The notes: generated by a model not told the origin, from the letters alone. 23,651 nucleotides of DNA from JBOGDS01 sp050743075 (GCA_050743075.1 JBOGDS010000061.1:1-23651); one strand, 5' to 3'; positions 15,033 to 22,313 are shown, counted from the first letter of the stretch. Made by a program: numbers and translations.

Positions 15033-15373
15033 CTAGGGCTGGTCCAGGTCGGGGTGCACGCCGGGGACGAGCCCGACGTGCTCGGCCATGTGGCGTAGCA
15101 GCGTGACGAGGTGGCGTCGGTCGTCGTCGTCGAGCCCGAACAGCAGTTCGGCGTCGTGCGCGTCCGCGGCCTCTTGGGCTTCGGTGAGTAGGTCACGGGC
15201 CGGGGCGGTGAGGTGCACCGCGTGCGCACGACGGTCGGCTGGGTGGCGGCGTCGTTGCACCAGACCGCGGTCCTCGAGGTCATCGATCAAGCCGACCATC
15301 GCATTGCGGTGGACACCCATCGTGTCTGCCAGCCGCTGCTGAGTCTGCCCGTCGGTCGCCGCCAAGTGCCGCT
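15033..15373 (-). pseudogene. MarR-family transcriptional regulator lacking its N-terminus
   Basis: The reading TQQRLADTMGVHRNAMVGLI, then DDLEDRGLVQRRRHPADRRA and a dimerisation helix to DLDQP, is a clear winged-helix MarR domain. The wing (RRHPADRRAHAV) is intact. A normal member has about 35-40 residues more at the start, forming the first dimerisation helix. Here that part is missing, and the sequence immediately upstream belongs to the RelE/ParE toxin gene. An internal ATG at 15365 exists, but it would give a protein without the dimer helix. I therefore call it a truncated gene created by a deletion or rearrangement joining it to the toxin. Confidence 0.75.
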
Positions 15374-15643
15374 CGGGTGGTAGGCGTCGCCACGCGCCTT
15401 GACCACCCTGATCGTGATCACATGTGCTTCGTCATCGATGGTGTAGATCACCCGGTAGGTCGACCGGCGAGCCACGAACTGCCCAGCGAACGCGTCGTGC
15501 AGAGGTTTGCCGAGCCGATGCGGGTTCTCGCGGAGCGCGCCGTCGATCAGTTCCAGGACCGCCGTGGCGACCTTCTCGGGCAGTGTTTCGGTCAATGCTC
15601 GACGTGCGGATGGGGACAGGATGACGTCATACGGGTCATTCAT
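15287..15643 (-). CDS. RelE/ParE-type toxin with foreign C-terminal tail
   Basis: Residues 1-90 are a complete RelE/ParE-superfamily toxin: MNDPYDVILSPSARRALTET, a helix-rich middle with HRLGKPLHDAFAGQF, then YRVIYTIDDEAHVITIRVVK and ARGDAYHP. This group usually ends right there, near 90 residues. The native stop is absent. The frame runs on for 28 residues (SGTWRRPTGRLSSG...) that are simply the MarR gene read out of frame. The fold is probably kept, but the tail may change activity or stability. The start ATG at 15643 overlaps the antitoxin stop as ATGA. RelE toxins cleave mRNA at the ribosome and ParE toxins poison gyrase; the sequence alone does not decide between them. Confidence 0.8.
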   Translation of the reverse strand: MNDPYDVILSPSARRALTETLPEKVATAVLELIDGALRENPHRLGKPLHDAFAGQFVARRSTYRVIYTIDDEAHVITIRVVKARGDAYHPSGTWRRPTGRLSSGWQTRWVSTAMRWSA

Positions 15644-15918
15644 AGGCGACCGCGCGCGCGCATCTCCGCCTTGACTTCCTCCAGCGTGGACGTGCGGCCA
15701 TCGACGATGTCACGCTCGGCTTCGGCGATCTCGGCCACCAGCTCGGGGTCGGCCATGATCTCCAGCCTCTCCATGATCGACTCGTAGTCGTCCTGCGCCA
15801 GGATGACGACAGCGGGACGCCCGTTGCGGGTGACCTGTACCGATTCGTGCGTGCGAACGATCTCGTCGACGAACGCGGAGAGCTGATTCTTGGCCTCCGC
15901 TAGCGGAACGGTCTTCAT
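15640..15918 (-). CDS. Phd/YefM-family antitoxin
   Basis: This 92-residue protein has the classic Phd/YefM N-terminus MKTVPLAEAKNQLSAFVDEI and then VRTHESVQVTRNGRPAVVIL, a DNA-binding fold that also represses its own promoter. A C-terminal acidic helix (ELVAEIAEAERDIVDGRTST...) wraps the toxin. It is the first gene of a toxin-antitoxin operon and is coupled to the toxin by ATGA. The start is ATG at 15918. An AT-rich stretch (AGAATAATAGCC) just upstream on the minus-strand side is a plausible promoter/operator, unusual in this GC-rich surrounding. The antitoxin is intact, so it should still neutralise the altered toxin. Confidence 0.88.
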   Translation of the reverse strand: MKTVPLAEAKNQLSAFVDEIVRTHESVQVTRNGRPAVVILAQDDYESIMERLEIMADPELVAEIAEAERDIVDGRTSTLEEVKAEMRARGRL

Positions 15919-16482
15919 GGCCAGAATAATAGCCTATCCGTCGTCAGTTGAGTCCGTTGCGCCGCCACCAGTTCCGTCGGTCATTCGTGCGTGACCGACC
16001 CGGTGCTCGCCGTGGCCGAAGGTGGCCCAGAAGTACAGCAGACCCGGCGAGTTCCGCAGGTCGGTGCGGGTCAGTTCCGCCCGGGTCCGCCGGCCCACCG
16101 CGAGGCGGTGGCGCACGCTGTGTCGCCGCACCCGTCGCAGGTCAGCACGGTGTGCGGCGTTCGTGGGTCGGCCCGCAGCCCGCAGTAGGCGGCGCGCCGT
16201 GGGGTGTGGTGGTCGTAGGAGGTAATCGTGTCTCGCCGAATCCTTCGTTGGTCATCAGTCGGGTGAGCTTGCCGGTCATGCCGTCTTGGTGGCCCGAGAC
16301 CACGCGCTCCTGGGCCTGGGCGCTGAAGGGTTGGGAGCGTAGACTTTTGTGGACCTGACGCACCACAACACGAGCCGCTTCGTGCTGGTCGAAGGCCATG
16401 AGATCACCATCCGCACGGTCGCGTAGCGGCAGGTCAGGGCCGGTAGGGCTCGATGTGCGCGGCTACCTGACCAGCCGCCGGT
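15919..16482. other. Stretch without a supportable gene; likely decayed coding sequence
   Basis: These 564 bases hold no intact gene I recognise. Several readings look like real protein in short pieces. On the minus strand there is ELTRTDLRNSPGLLYFWATF (about 15980-16080), a Cys-pair reading HTVLTCDGCGDTAC (about 16090-16160) in another frame, and KLTRLMTNEGFG (about 16240-16280). On the plus strand FVDLTHHNTSRFVLVEGHEI, then TIRTVA and stop, lies at about 16338-16425, directly after an in-frame stop. Frame switches between such pieces suggest one or two old genes broken by indels. I cannot name them. Confidence 0.4.
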
Positions 16483-16790
16483 TCACGCCACGGCAACGAC
16501 GACCTTGCCGGCGGCATGGCCCTGCTCCACAGAGCGCAGGCCCTCGGCGGTGTCGGCCAGCGGGTAGGTCCGGTCGAGGACGGGTGCCAGCTTCCCGGCC
16601 TCGACGAGTTCGGTGAGGGTGACCAGGTCCTCCCGGTTCCGCGTGACCGGGAGCAGTCGGAGCCGCTGCCGGACGAAACCGTTGACCACGCCCGTCCGAA
16701 GCATGACGCCCACCGCCCCGACCACGCGGCCGGGTGAGCCGCCGCCGTTGACCACGAGGGTCCCCGCCGGCGTCAGCGCCCGGCGCAGCG
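16483..16790 (-). pseudogene. C-terminal fragment of a zinc-type alcohol dehydrogenase/quinone oxidoreductase
   Basis: About 100 residues read LRRALTPAGTLVVNGGG, then a variable middle, then LTELVEAGKLAPVLDRTYPL and ADTAEGLRSVEQGHAAGKVV. This is the C-terminal end of medium-chain NAD(P)H:quinone oxidoreductases, including the typical G-K-V-V-V ending and a stop at 16483. The roughly 220 N-terminal residues with the catalytic domain and most of the nucleotide-binding fold are absent. At about 16790 the sequence switches to the 3' end of a gamma-glutamyltransferase gene on the other strand. It cannot be a functional enzyme. Confidence 0.8.
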
Positions 16791-16838
16791 GCCGCGGCGA
16801 ACCCGCGCGGCATGCAGGGCTACGCCAGCGGACGGTGA
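16791..16838 (+). pseudogene. Last codons of a second gamma-glutamyltransferase gene
   Basis: The plus strand reads AAANPRGMQGYASGR and stop, identical in protein to the end of the intact gene at 13062-14837. Thirty-two bases (16800-16831) are identical to 14799-14830, but the codons on both sides differ at third positions only (for example GGC CGC versus GGA CGG before the stop). That pattern fits a diverged paralogue rather than a fresh duplication. The body of this second gene is gone, replaced by the oxidoreductase fragment. Confidence 0.75.
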
Positions 16839-16860
16839 CCTGCCGATTGGCGAACGGCCG

Positions 16861-16889
16861 TTGATCTGGGCGCGAAGCGCGGATAGCTT
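16861..16889 (+). promoter_or_regulatory. Promoter of the M28 aminopeptidase gene
   Basis: TTGATC (16861-16866) and TAGCTT (16884-16889) are separated by exactly 17 bases and lie 56 bases upstream of the ATG. A strong AGGAGG ribosome site follows at about 16928-16933. It starts 22 bases after the gamma-glutamyltransferase remnant. Confidence 0.6.
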
Positions 16890-16944
16890 CCCCCCATACC
16901 TCTGGACAAGAGCCGGGGGACGTCCGCAGGAGGAAGACCCGAAC

Positions 16945-18555
16945 ATGGCTGCTCGCTCGATTCGACGAACCATCGCCGCGCTGGCGGTCGGTGCGCTCGC
17001 CGGCACTGCGCTGGTCGCAGCACCCGCCGACGCCGCGCCACCGCCCGACAAGGACCTCAGGAAGCTCCTCAGCGGAGTGAAGCTGAACGACCTGCTCAAG
17101 CACGAGCGGAACCTGCAGAAGGTCAGCGACGCCAACGGCGGCAACCGCGCGTCCGGCCTGCCCGGCTATGACGAGTCGGTGGACTACATCGTCCGCCAGC
17201 TGACGAAGGCCGGCTACGAGCCGGAGGTCCAGCAGTTCGACTTCCTGTTCGCGGAAGAGCGCTCCGAGCTCGAGCGGATCACTCCCGACCCGGTGACGTT
17301 CGTCGAGGGCACCGACTTCCTACGCAACGCGTTCGACACCGGAACGCCCGAGGGCGAGGCCACGGGCTCGCTGTTCCTGGCGGACGTCCGGCTGGACGCA
17401 CCCGGCCTGCCTCCCAACACCTCCACCAGTGGCTGTGAAGCGGAGGACTTCGCCGGCATGCCGACCGGCGCAATCGCTCTCGTGCAGCGCGGCACTTGCG
17501 GCTTCGCTGTCAAGGTGCTCAACGCGCAAGCCGCCGGCGCGGCTGGCGTGGTCGTGATGAACGAAGGGCAGCCCGGCCGCACCGGGCTCGTCGGCATGAT
17601 CGGCGACGCCACCGGCCTGACCATCCCGGCTGTCTTCACCACGTTCGACGCCGGCGCGAACCTGGGCAGCACGCCGGGCGCGACGGTGCGGGTCGAGGTC
17701 GACTTCGACGAGGAGATCCGCCCGACGTACAACGTCTTCGCCGAGACCCGTAGGGGCGATGACTCCAACGTGGTCATGGCCGGCGCGCACCTGGACGGCG
17801 TCCAGGCGGGTGCGGGCATCAACGACAACGGCAGCGGCAGCGCCGCACTGCTGGAGACCGCGATCGAGTTCCGGAAGATCAATCCGACGAACACCGTCCG
17901 GTTCGCCTGGTGGGGCGCCGAGGAGTCCGGCCTGCTCGGCTCCGAGCACTACGTCGCCAACCTCACCCAGGAAGAGATCGACGAGATCGCGCTCTACCTG
18001 AACTTCGACATGATCGCGTCGCCGAACTACCAGTTCGGGATCTACGACGGCGACAACTCCGGCGGCACGGCCCCGCCCGGGTTCATCCCACCCGGGTCGG
18101 CCGAGATCGAGGACGTCTTCGAGGCCTTCTACACCGAGCGTGGCCTTCCGTTCAACGACAGCGAGTTCTCCGGTCGCTCGGACTATGGGCCGTTCATCGC
18201 CGTCGGCATCCCGGCCGGTGGTCTGTTCACCGGAGCCGAGGGCGTCAAGACCGAGGAGCAGGCGCAGGCGTACGGCGGCGCCGCCGGTGCGGCGTACGAC
18301 CCGTGCTACCACCTGTTCTGCGACAACTACTACGGCGACGGCCAGGACGAGGCGCTGTACGACCAGCTCCGCGAGGACTACGACCTGGTCGGCAACCTCA
18401 ACACCTTCGCGTTCGACGTCAACGCCGACGCGGCCGCCACGGCCGTGTTCACGTTCGCGATGGACACGTCGTCGCTGCCCGAGGCCGAGCCCGCGGCGGC
18501 CGTGACCACCGCCCGGGTGGCCACGCACGAAGCGGCGGGTCGCGAGGCCGCGTAG
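16945..18555 (+). CDS. Secreted M28-family aminopeptidase with PA domain
   Basis: The protein has 536 residues and a signal peptide ending APADA-A near residue 30. A protease-associated (PA) domain lies at about 140-250 (IALVQRGTCGFAVKVLNAQA...). The M28 zinc-peptidase domain has ligands His282 (AHLDG), Asp294 (GINDNGSG), Glu327 beside catalytic Glu326 (WGAEESG), Asp355 (NFDMI) and His456 (DPCYHLFCD). All are present, so it should be an active two-zinc exopeptidase that releases N-terminal amino acids outside the cell. ATG at 16945 follows AGGAGGAAG and gives the signal peptide; the longer frame upstream does not. A C-terminal Ala-rich tail follows the catalytic domain. It has its own promoter and a strong terminator, so it is monocistronic. 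Confidence 0.93.
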   Translation: MAARSIRRTIAALAVGALAGTALVAAPADAAPPPDKDLRKLLSGVKLNDLLKHERNLQKVSDANGGNRASGLPGYDESVDYIVRQLTKAGYEPEVQQFDFLFAEERSELERITPDPVTFVEGTDFLRNAFDTGTPEGEATGSLFLADVRLDAPGLPPNTSTSGCEAEDFAGMPTGAIALVQRGTCGFAVKVLNAQAAGAAGVVVMNEGQPGRTGLVGMIGDATGLTIPAVFTTFDAGANLGSTPGATVRVEVDFDEEIRPTYNVFAETRRGDDSNVVMAGAHLDGVQAGAGINDNGSGSAALLETAIEFRKINPTNTVRFAWWGAEESGLLGSEHYVANLTQEEIDEIALYLNFDMIASPNYQFGIYDGDNSGGTAPPGFIPPGSAEIEDVFEAFYTERGLPFNDSEFSGRSDYGPFIAVGIPAGGLFTGAEGVKTEEQAQAYGGAAGAAYDPCYHLFCDNYYGDGQDEALYDQLREDYDLVGNLNTFAFDVNADAAATAVFTFAMDTSSLPEAEPAAAVTTARVATHEAAGREAA

Positions 18556-18568
18556 TACCACGACCGGA

Positions 18569-18597
18569 GGGACGTCACCGCAGGCCGGTGGCGTCCC
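18569..18597 (+). terminator. Strong hairpin terminator of the M28 aminopeptidase gene
   Basis: Arms of 12 bases (GGGACGTCACCG at 18569-18580 and CGGTGGCGTCCC at 18586-18597) pair fully with one T-G wobble around a 5-base loop. It begins 13 bases after the stop. Confidence 0.75.
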
Positions 18598-18682
18598 CCC
18601 GGCGCATCCGGGCGAACGTGCTGGGCGACGCGTCACTCATGACCGTGACGTATGTTCCTGCTGCGTATACCTGGAGGCGAAC

Positions 18683-19114
18683 ATGGAGCACCGAGACGGC
18701 ACGCCGGCCGAGCCGGCTGCGATCGCCGCGCTGCCGATCGACCGGCTGCCGATCTGGTTCCAGCGGGCGGAGAACGCCCTGATCGCCGTGGCGGTGGTGG
18801 CGCTCTTCGTCGCCCGGGACTTCGACTGGTGGTGGCTGCTGGTCCTGTTCCTGGCCTTCGACCTGTCGATGGCCGGCTACGCGAGGAACCCACGGCTGGG
18901 TGCCTGGATGTACGACGCGGTGCACAGTTATGTCGGACCGGCGGCGCTGGCCATGGTAGCGGTGGTCGGCGACGTCCGTTGGGCAGAGTTCCTGGCCTTG
19001 GTCTGGGCGTTCCACATCGCGGTGGACCGCACGTTCGGCTACGGCCTCAAGTTCATCGACCGCTTCAGCCACACCCACCTCGGCGAGATCGGCCGGCCGA
19101 GCGCGCCCCGATAG
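18683..19114 (+). CDS. DUF4260-family integral membrane protein
   Basis: The 143-residue protein has about four hydrophobic helices: ALIAVAVVALFVA, WWLLVLFLAFDLSMAGY, a segment around VGPAALAMVAVVG, and FLALVWAFHIAVDR. The motifs DLSMAGYARNPRLGAWMYDA, HSYVGPAAL and AFHIAVDRTFGYGLKF, then THLGEIG, match my memory of the DUF4260 family closely. Function is unknown for this family. The start ATG at 18683 follows a TGGAGG ribosome site. A possible -10 (TATGTT, 18653-18658) precedes it, but without a clear -35. The stop codon overlaps the -10 box proposed for the tRNA-Lys gene 12 bases further on. Confidence 0.85.
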   Translation: MEHRDGTPAEPAAIAALPIDRLPIWFQRAENALIAVAVVALFVARDFDWWWLLVLFLAFDLSMAGYARNPRLGAWMYDAVHSYVGPAALAMVAVVGDVRWAEFLALVWAFHIAVDRTFGYGLKFIDRFSHTHLGEIGRPSAPR

Positions 19115-19117
19115 CCT
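19112..19117 (+). promoter_or_regulatory. Possible -10 box for tRNA-Lys
   Basis: TAGCCT lies nine bases before the tRNA 5' end and includes the stop codon of the DUF4260 gene. The -35 region is poor, so read-through from the upstream gene is also possible. Confidence 0.35.
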
Positions 19118-19126
19118 GGGCAGGTC

Positions 19127-19199
19127 GGGCCGCTAGCTCAACTGGCAGAGCAGGAGACTTTTAATCTTCGGGTTCGGGGTTCGAGTCCCCGGCGGCCCA
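19127..19199 (+). tRNA. tRNA-Lys (anticodon TTT)
   Basis: The cloverleaf has acceptor stem GGGCCGC/GCGGCCC, D-arm GCTC/GAGC, and anticodon stem GGAGA/TCTTC with loop CTTTTAA (anticodon TTT). The T-arm is CGGGG/CCCCG with loop TTCGAGT, and the discriminator is A. CCA is not encoded (ACCG follows). Confidence 0.95.
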
Positions 19200-19218
19200 C
19201 CGGCCATCGTGCTTTCGA

Positions 19219-19347
19219 TCAGGACAGCGCCTTGATCGGTTCGACCGTCACCAGATCCTGCACGGCTTGGGGGAGATGATCGTCGAGCGTGATCAAGGCG
19301 TCAGCGTGGAGCTGGGTCAGCGCGACGTACTCGGCGACCGGTGCCCG
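19219..19347 (-). pseudogene. C-terminal remnant of a PIN-domain (VapC-like) toxin
   Basis: The minus-strand reading PVAEYVALTQLHADALITLD, then DHLPQAVQDLVTVEPIKALS and stop, matches the last third of PIN-domain toxins (the YVALA...A.LITLD...V segment). No start or first Asp is found upstream; beyond about 19347 the frame loses resemblance. The fragment begins 20 bases after tRNA-Lys, a common landing place for mobile DNA. The rest of 19348-19521 shows no gene I can support. Confidence 0.6.
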
Positions 19348-19521
19348 GGCAGCCCGACCGCGACACCCCGCATCGGCTCTGTTGTGCCCCCACAAGAGCG
19401 GTGATGCGTCACACGCTGGCGCACACGCAGGACCTGCAGGCTTGGGCGCACATCGGGGTTCGTGACCGGTCCGCGCCCCGCGGACCCGCACCACGTCAGT
19501 CACCTGAGCCAAGGAGGAGAA

Positions 19522-19749
19522 GTGCCGTTCATCAACGTGAAGATCATCGAGAACGTGTTCACCGACGACCAAAAGAAGGACATCGTCGAGCGGCTCACCG
19601 ACGCCATGGTCGCCGTCGAGGGTGAAGCCATGCGCGGCGTGACGTGGGTCGTGATCGACGAGGTCGCGAGCGGGGACTGGGGCATCGGCGGGCAGGCCAT
19701 GACCACCGAAGCGGTCAAGCGGCTCGCCGCTGGCGTCCCGACCGGCTGA
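19522..19749 (+). CDS. 4-oxalocrotonate tautomerase-family protein
   Basis: This small 75-residue tautomerase begins M-PFINVKIIENVFTDDQKKD. After removal of the initiator Met, Pro1 is the catalytic base of the family (beta-alpha-beta fold, usually hexameric). The KKDIVERLTDAMVAVEGEAM helix and the TWVVIDEV strand match the family. The start is GTG at 19522, right after a strong AAGGAGGAGA ribosome site; the longer frame would bury the Pro and is rejected. A Gly-rich tail (SGDWGIGGQAMT) agrees with relatives. The substrate is unknown. No pathway partners lie next to it, so it could serve catabolism of aromatic-derived keto acids or have a minor promiscuous role. Confidence 0.88.
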   Translation: MPFINVKIIENVFTDDQKKDIVERLTDAMVAVEGEAMRGVTWVVIDEVASGDWGIGGQAMTTEAVKRLAAGVPTG

Positions 19750-19760
19750 GGGGCGCGGGG

Positions 19761-19911
19761 GTGGCAGTGGACTACTCGGTCCGCTGCCCGCCTCCACGCC
19801 GACACCCAGGGATGCGACCTGTCTGGGAGGTCGCTGGGCGCTGCGGTTTCACGACCGACTTCGACTACCGCAGCGACGATCCACTGTCTGTCGTGCTCAT
19901 GACGACGCTTC
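19761..19911 (+). pseudogene. Possible SsgA-like fragment
   Basis: The plus-strand frame starts at a GTG 11 bases after the tautomerase stop and reads VAVDYSVRCPPPRRHPGMRP. It continues to VWEVAGRCGFTTDFDYRSDD, then PLSVVLMTTLPFD. The FDYRSDDPLSVVL segment resembles the N-terminal part of SsgA-like sporulation/division proteins, which share a Y-x-x-x-DP-x-x-V pattern. The resemblance stops where the frame enters the antisense of the regulator gene at about 19897-19911, so most of the expected protein (about 130 residues) is missing. This is a weak call from pattern only. Confidence 0.35.
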
Positions 19912-21702
19912 CGTTCGATCGAGAAGGTCGTGCAGGGCGGGGTTGTCGATGTACGTGGCGCCGTGGCGTGCGGCGGCGAGCTCACGAGGATCCCCGAGCC
20001 GGGCGTGATGCACCTGTGCTCGGATCACGTGTTCGCGCAGCCCACCGCGAGCGGCAAGCCCGCGCAGTTCGTCCGCCCACCGGTCGGCCCGCTCGGGGAA
20101 GGCTGCCGTCGCGGCGTCGCAGCCGGCGTCGAGCAGGTTTGCGCAGGGCCACAGGTACCAGGGTTCGGGTCGCAGCCCCTCCTCGACCCACCCGACGGCT
20201 CCCGGCTGGTCGCCACGTGCGTCCGCGAGGCGAGCGAGTCCGCGCGCGACCGTCGTAATCCAGCAGTTATCGTGTGCCTCGGTGGCCAGCACCCAGGCGT
20301 GCTCGAGCAGCTCGCCCGCTATGTCCGGTTCGCCGCAGTCGAGAGCTGCCTCGGCGCGGAAGCTCTCTGCCCACGGCACGAACGCCGTCCACCAGGTGTC
20401 ATGGAGCGTCTCCAGCGCCTGGTCAAGGGTGAGTGCGGCCTGTGCGGGCTCGCCGCGCAGCAGGTGAATGCGACCGATCATCGAGCGTGACCACGCCGCC
20501 TCGCGGCGCCCACCGGCACGCTGCGCGTGCTCGATGGACTGGTGTAACGCCTCTAGCGCCACCGGGTAGTCGGCGGCATCGGAGTGGCCCATGCCCCGCA
20601 CGCCGAGTACCCGAGCGTGCTCGGCGTCGTCGAGGCTGAGCCTCTCGGCCTCGTCCAACCACGCATCCATACGCTCGTAATGACCCAGCTGCACACCGAG
20701 AAATGCGAGCTCCCGGCACGCTGCCGCAGCGGTCCCTTCGTCTCCCACGGCGCGAGCCGAGACGAATCCCTCGTGGAGAAGCCCGGCGACCTCCGCCCCG
20801 CGGCCGCCAACCCCATGGATCGTGCCGCCTGCGAGTGCGACAAGCGACTCCGCGCGCAACGACAGATCTCCTAGGCTGCGGGCCACGTCGACCGCGCGGC
20901 GGAGCTGTTCGAGCGCGCGGTCCACCGCACCGGCGAGCAGCGACGCCCGGCCGGCATCCAGGTATGAACGGGCGCTGGCCCGGCTCACAAACACATCCGG
21001 CACGCTTGCCCGCGGATCGGCGATCTCCGCCGCCCGGATGACCGACGACGGCGCATCCTGCCTCAGCTCGCGGCGGAACAGATCCATGCAGCGGGCAGCC
21101 TGCAGCCGTGCACCGCTGTGGTCACCCGCCTCGGCGAGGCTTCGGACCAGCACGGTGTGGTAGTCGGCGTTGAGCGGGTCCAGTTCGAGGAGGTGGACAG
21201 CCAGGTCGGCAGCCGGTTCAGGACGGCCCCGCGCGAGCGCGTCGAGCGCGGCCTCGTACTGCAGCGCACGGCAGCTGGCGGCCAACCGCTGGCGTTCGAC
21301 GACCAGCCACGCCTCGAACGCCGGACTGGTGTCGAGGGCGATTCCCTCGAGCAGGTCGCCGCCGAGGCGGGCCAACTCGCCCTCGTGACCCCGGTAGCCG
21401 GACCCCAGCAGCTGCACATCCGCCCGGTGACCGTCGTGGAGTTGCAGCCGGACTGGGTCGCCGGCGATGGTAGCCCCATCGGTGAGGGAGCGCCGTAGTT
21501 CCGAGAGGTTCCAGCGCAGGGTCTGGAAAGGATCGTCTGCGTCGGCGAACAACAGCGACACAAGCCGCTGCCGACTGGGCGGCCGCTCCGCCAACACGAG
21601 ATAGGCGAGCAGCGCCCACGTCTTGCGCCCACGGGGGGCGCGGACCTCCTGGCCGTCGCGTTCGAGGATCGGCCGGCCGAGCAGGCGCACCATCAGCCCC
21701 AT
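19897..21702 (-). CDS. SARP/AfsR-type transcriptional regulator with BTAD and TPR-like repeats
   Basis: This is a 601-residue regulator. Residues 1-95 form an OmpR-type winged helix with the SARP features MVRLLGRPILERDGQEVRAP and RQRLVSLLFADADDPFQTLR. Residues 100-245 form the bacterial transcriptional activation domain (FEAWLVVERQRLAASCRALQ, then HLLELDPLNADYHTVLVRSL and ALARCMD-like helices). The rest is helical TPR-type repeat (RALEQLRRAVDVARSLGDLS..., ALEALHQSIEHAQRAGG...). No ATPase domain is present. ATG at 21702 is ten bases after GAAGGGA; a second in-frame ATG is three codons further on. SARPs usually activate neighbouring biosynthetic or stress genes, but none of that kind is adjacent. 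Short repeats upstream may be its operator. Confidence 0.88.
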   Translation of the reverse strand: MGLMVRLLGRPILERDGQEVRAPRGRKTWALLAYLVLAERPPSRQRLVSLLFADADDPFQTLRWNLSELRRSLTDGATIAGDPVRLQLHDGHRADVQLLGSGYRGHEGELARLGGDLLEGIALDTSPAFEAWLVVERQRLAASCRALQYEAALDALARGRPEPAADLAVHLLELDPLNADYHTVLVRSLAEAGDHSGARLQAARCMDLFRRELRQDAPSSVIRAAEIADPRASVPDVFVSRASARSYLDAGRASLLAGAVDRALEQLRRAVDVARSLGDLSLRAESLVALAGGTIHGVGGRGAEVAGLLHEGFVSARAVGDEGTAAAACRELAFLGVQLGHYERMDAWLDEAERLSLDDAEHARVLGVRGMGHSDAADYPVALEALHQSIEHAQRAGGRREAAWSRSMIGRIHLLRGEPAQAALTLDQALETLHDTWWTAFVPWAESFRAEAALDCGEPDIAGELLEHAWVLATEAHDNCWITTVARGLARLADARGDQPGAVGWVEEGLRPEPWYLWPCANLLDAGCDAATAAFPERADRWADELRGLAARGGLREHVIRAQVHHARLGDPRELAAARHGATYIDNPALHDLLDRTEASS

Positions 21703-21775
21703 AGCCTGAACATCCCTTCACCGATCACCGATCGACGATAGTCCTCAGCGTGTGATGGGACGTGTGACGTCGTCG
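21703..21775 (-). promoter_or_regulatory. Upstream region of the SARP gene with short repeats
   Basis: On the minus strand two direct copies of GATCGGT (in GATCGGTGATCGGTGA) lie just upstream of the ribosome site. Further up, GACGTCACACGTC is an inverted repeat (GACGT...ACGTC). SARP proteins bind direct repeats, so the first is a candidate autoregulatory site. No clear -35/-10 pair is visible. Confidence 0.35.
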
Positions 21776-21822
21776 AGGAGCGATCTTCACGTCGGCGCCC
21801 TCGGGCACGACGTCGCGCACGG

Positions 21823-22313
21823 TCAGGTCTTGTGGACCACCCGTTCGCCCTCGCCGGGCTTCCAGATCGTGATCGCCAACTGGTTGTCGACGATCTCGAC
21901 CGACGAGCCGCCGGCGATGTCGGCCACGTAGAAGGGGTCGAACTTCTGCCCCCGCAGGTCGAAGCCGGCCTCCTCTAACAGGTCGGTGGCGAACCGCTGG
22001 TGGAAGTCCTCGTCCTGCAGGTTCTCGACGTCGCCCCATAGCTTGGCGTCGCCCTCGCCGACGTGCGGGTCGACGGTGGCCGTGTGCAGGCTGAACCGCG
22101 GGTCGCGGCCAAGGTCGCGGAACTTGGTGGTGCGGGGCATGCCGACGATCACCAGGTGACCGTCGAAGACCCGGGGTTCGACGGGCTGATCCGGGGGTGC
22201 CCGTCCGACCGCAGCGTCGCCAGTAGGCACAGGTGGCCGGTGGCGGCATGGCGGCGGCCGAAGATCTCGGCGATGTGCGGCGCCTCGTCGGCGAACGTCG
22301 TCCACGCGACCAT
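21823..22313 (-). pseudogene. Pyridoxamine 5'-phosphate oxidase-like protein, frameshifted
   Basis: The N-terminal part reads MVAWTTFADEAPHIAEIFGR, then RHAATGHLCLLATLRSDGHPRISP from ATG at 22313. After a one-base shift at about 22183-22187 the other frame continues VEPRVFDGHLVIVGMPRTTK and then a complete C-terminal half to GEGERVVHKT. Together this is a split-barrel FMN-binding protein of about 163 residues (pattern LATLRSDGHPRISPVEPRVFDGHL). One extra base restores the frame, so the gene is broken by a single deletion or the sequence has an error. TACCGT eight bases before the ATG resembles a leaderless promoter. The cofactor could be FMN or F420; the family uses both. Confidence 0.8.
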
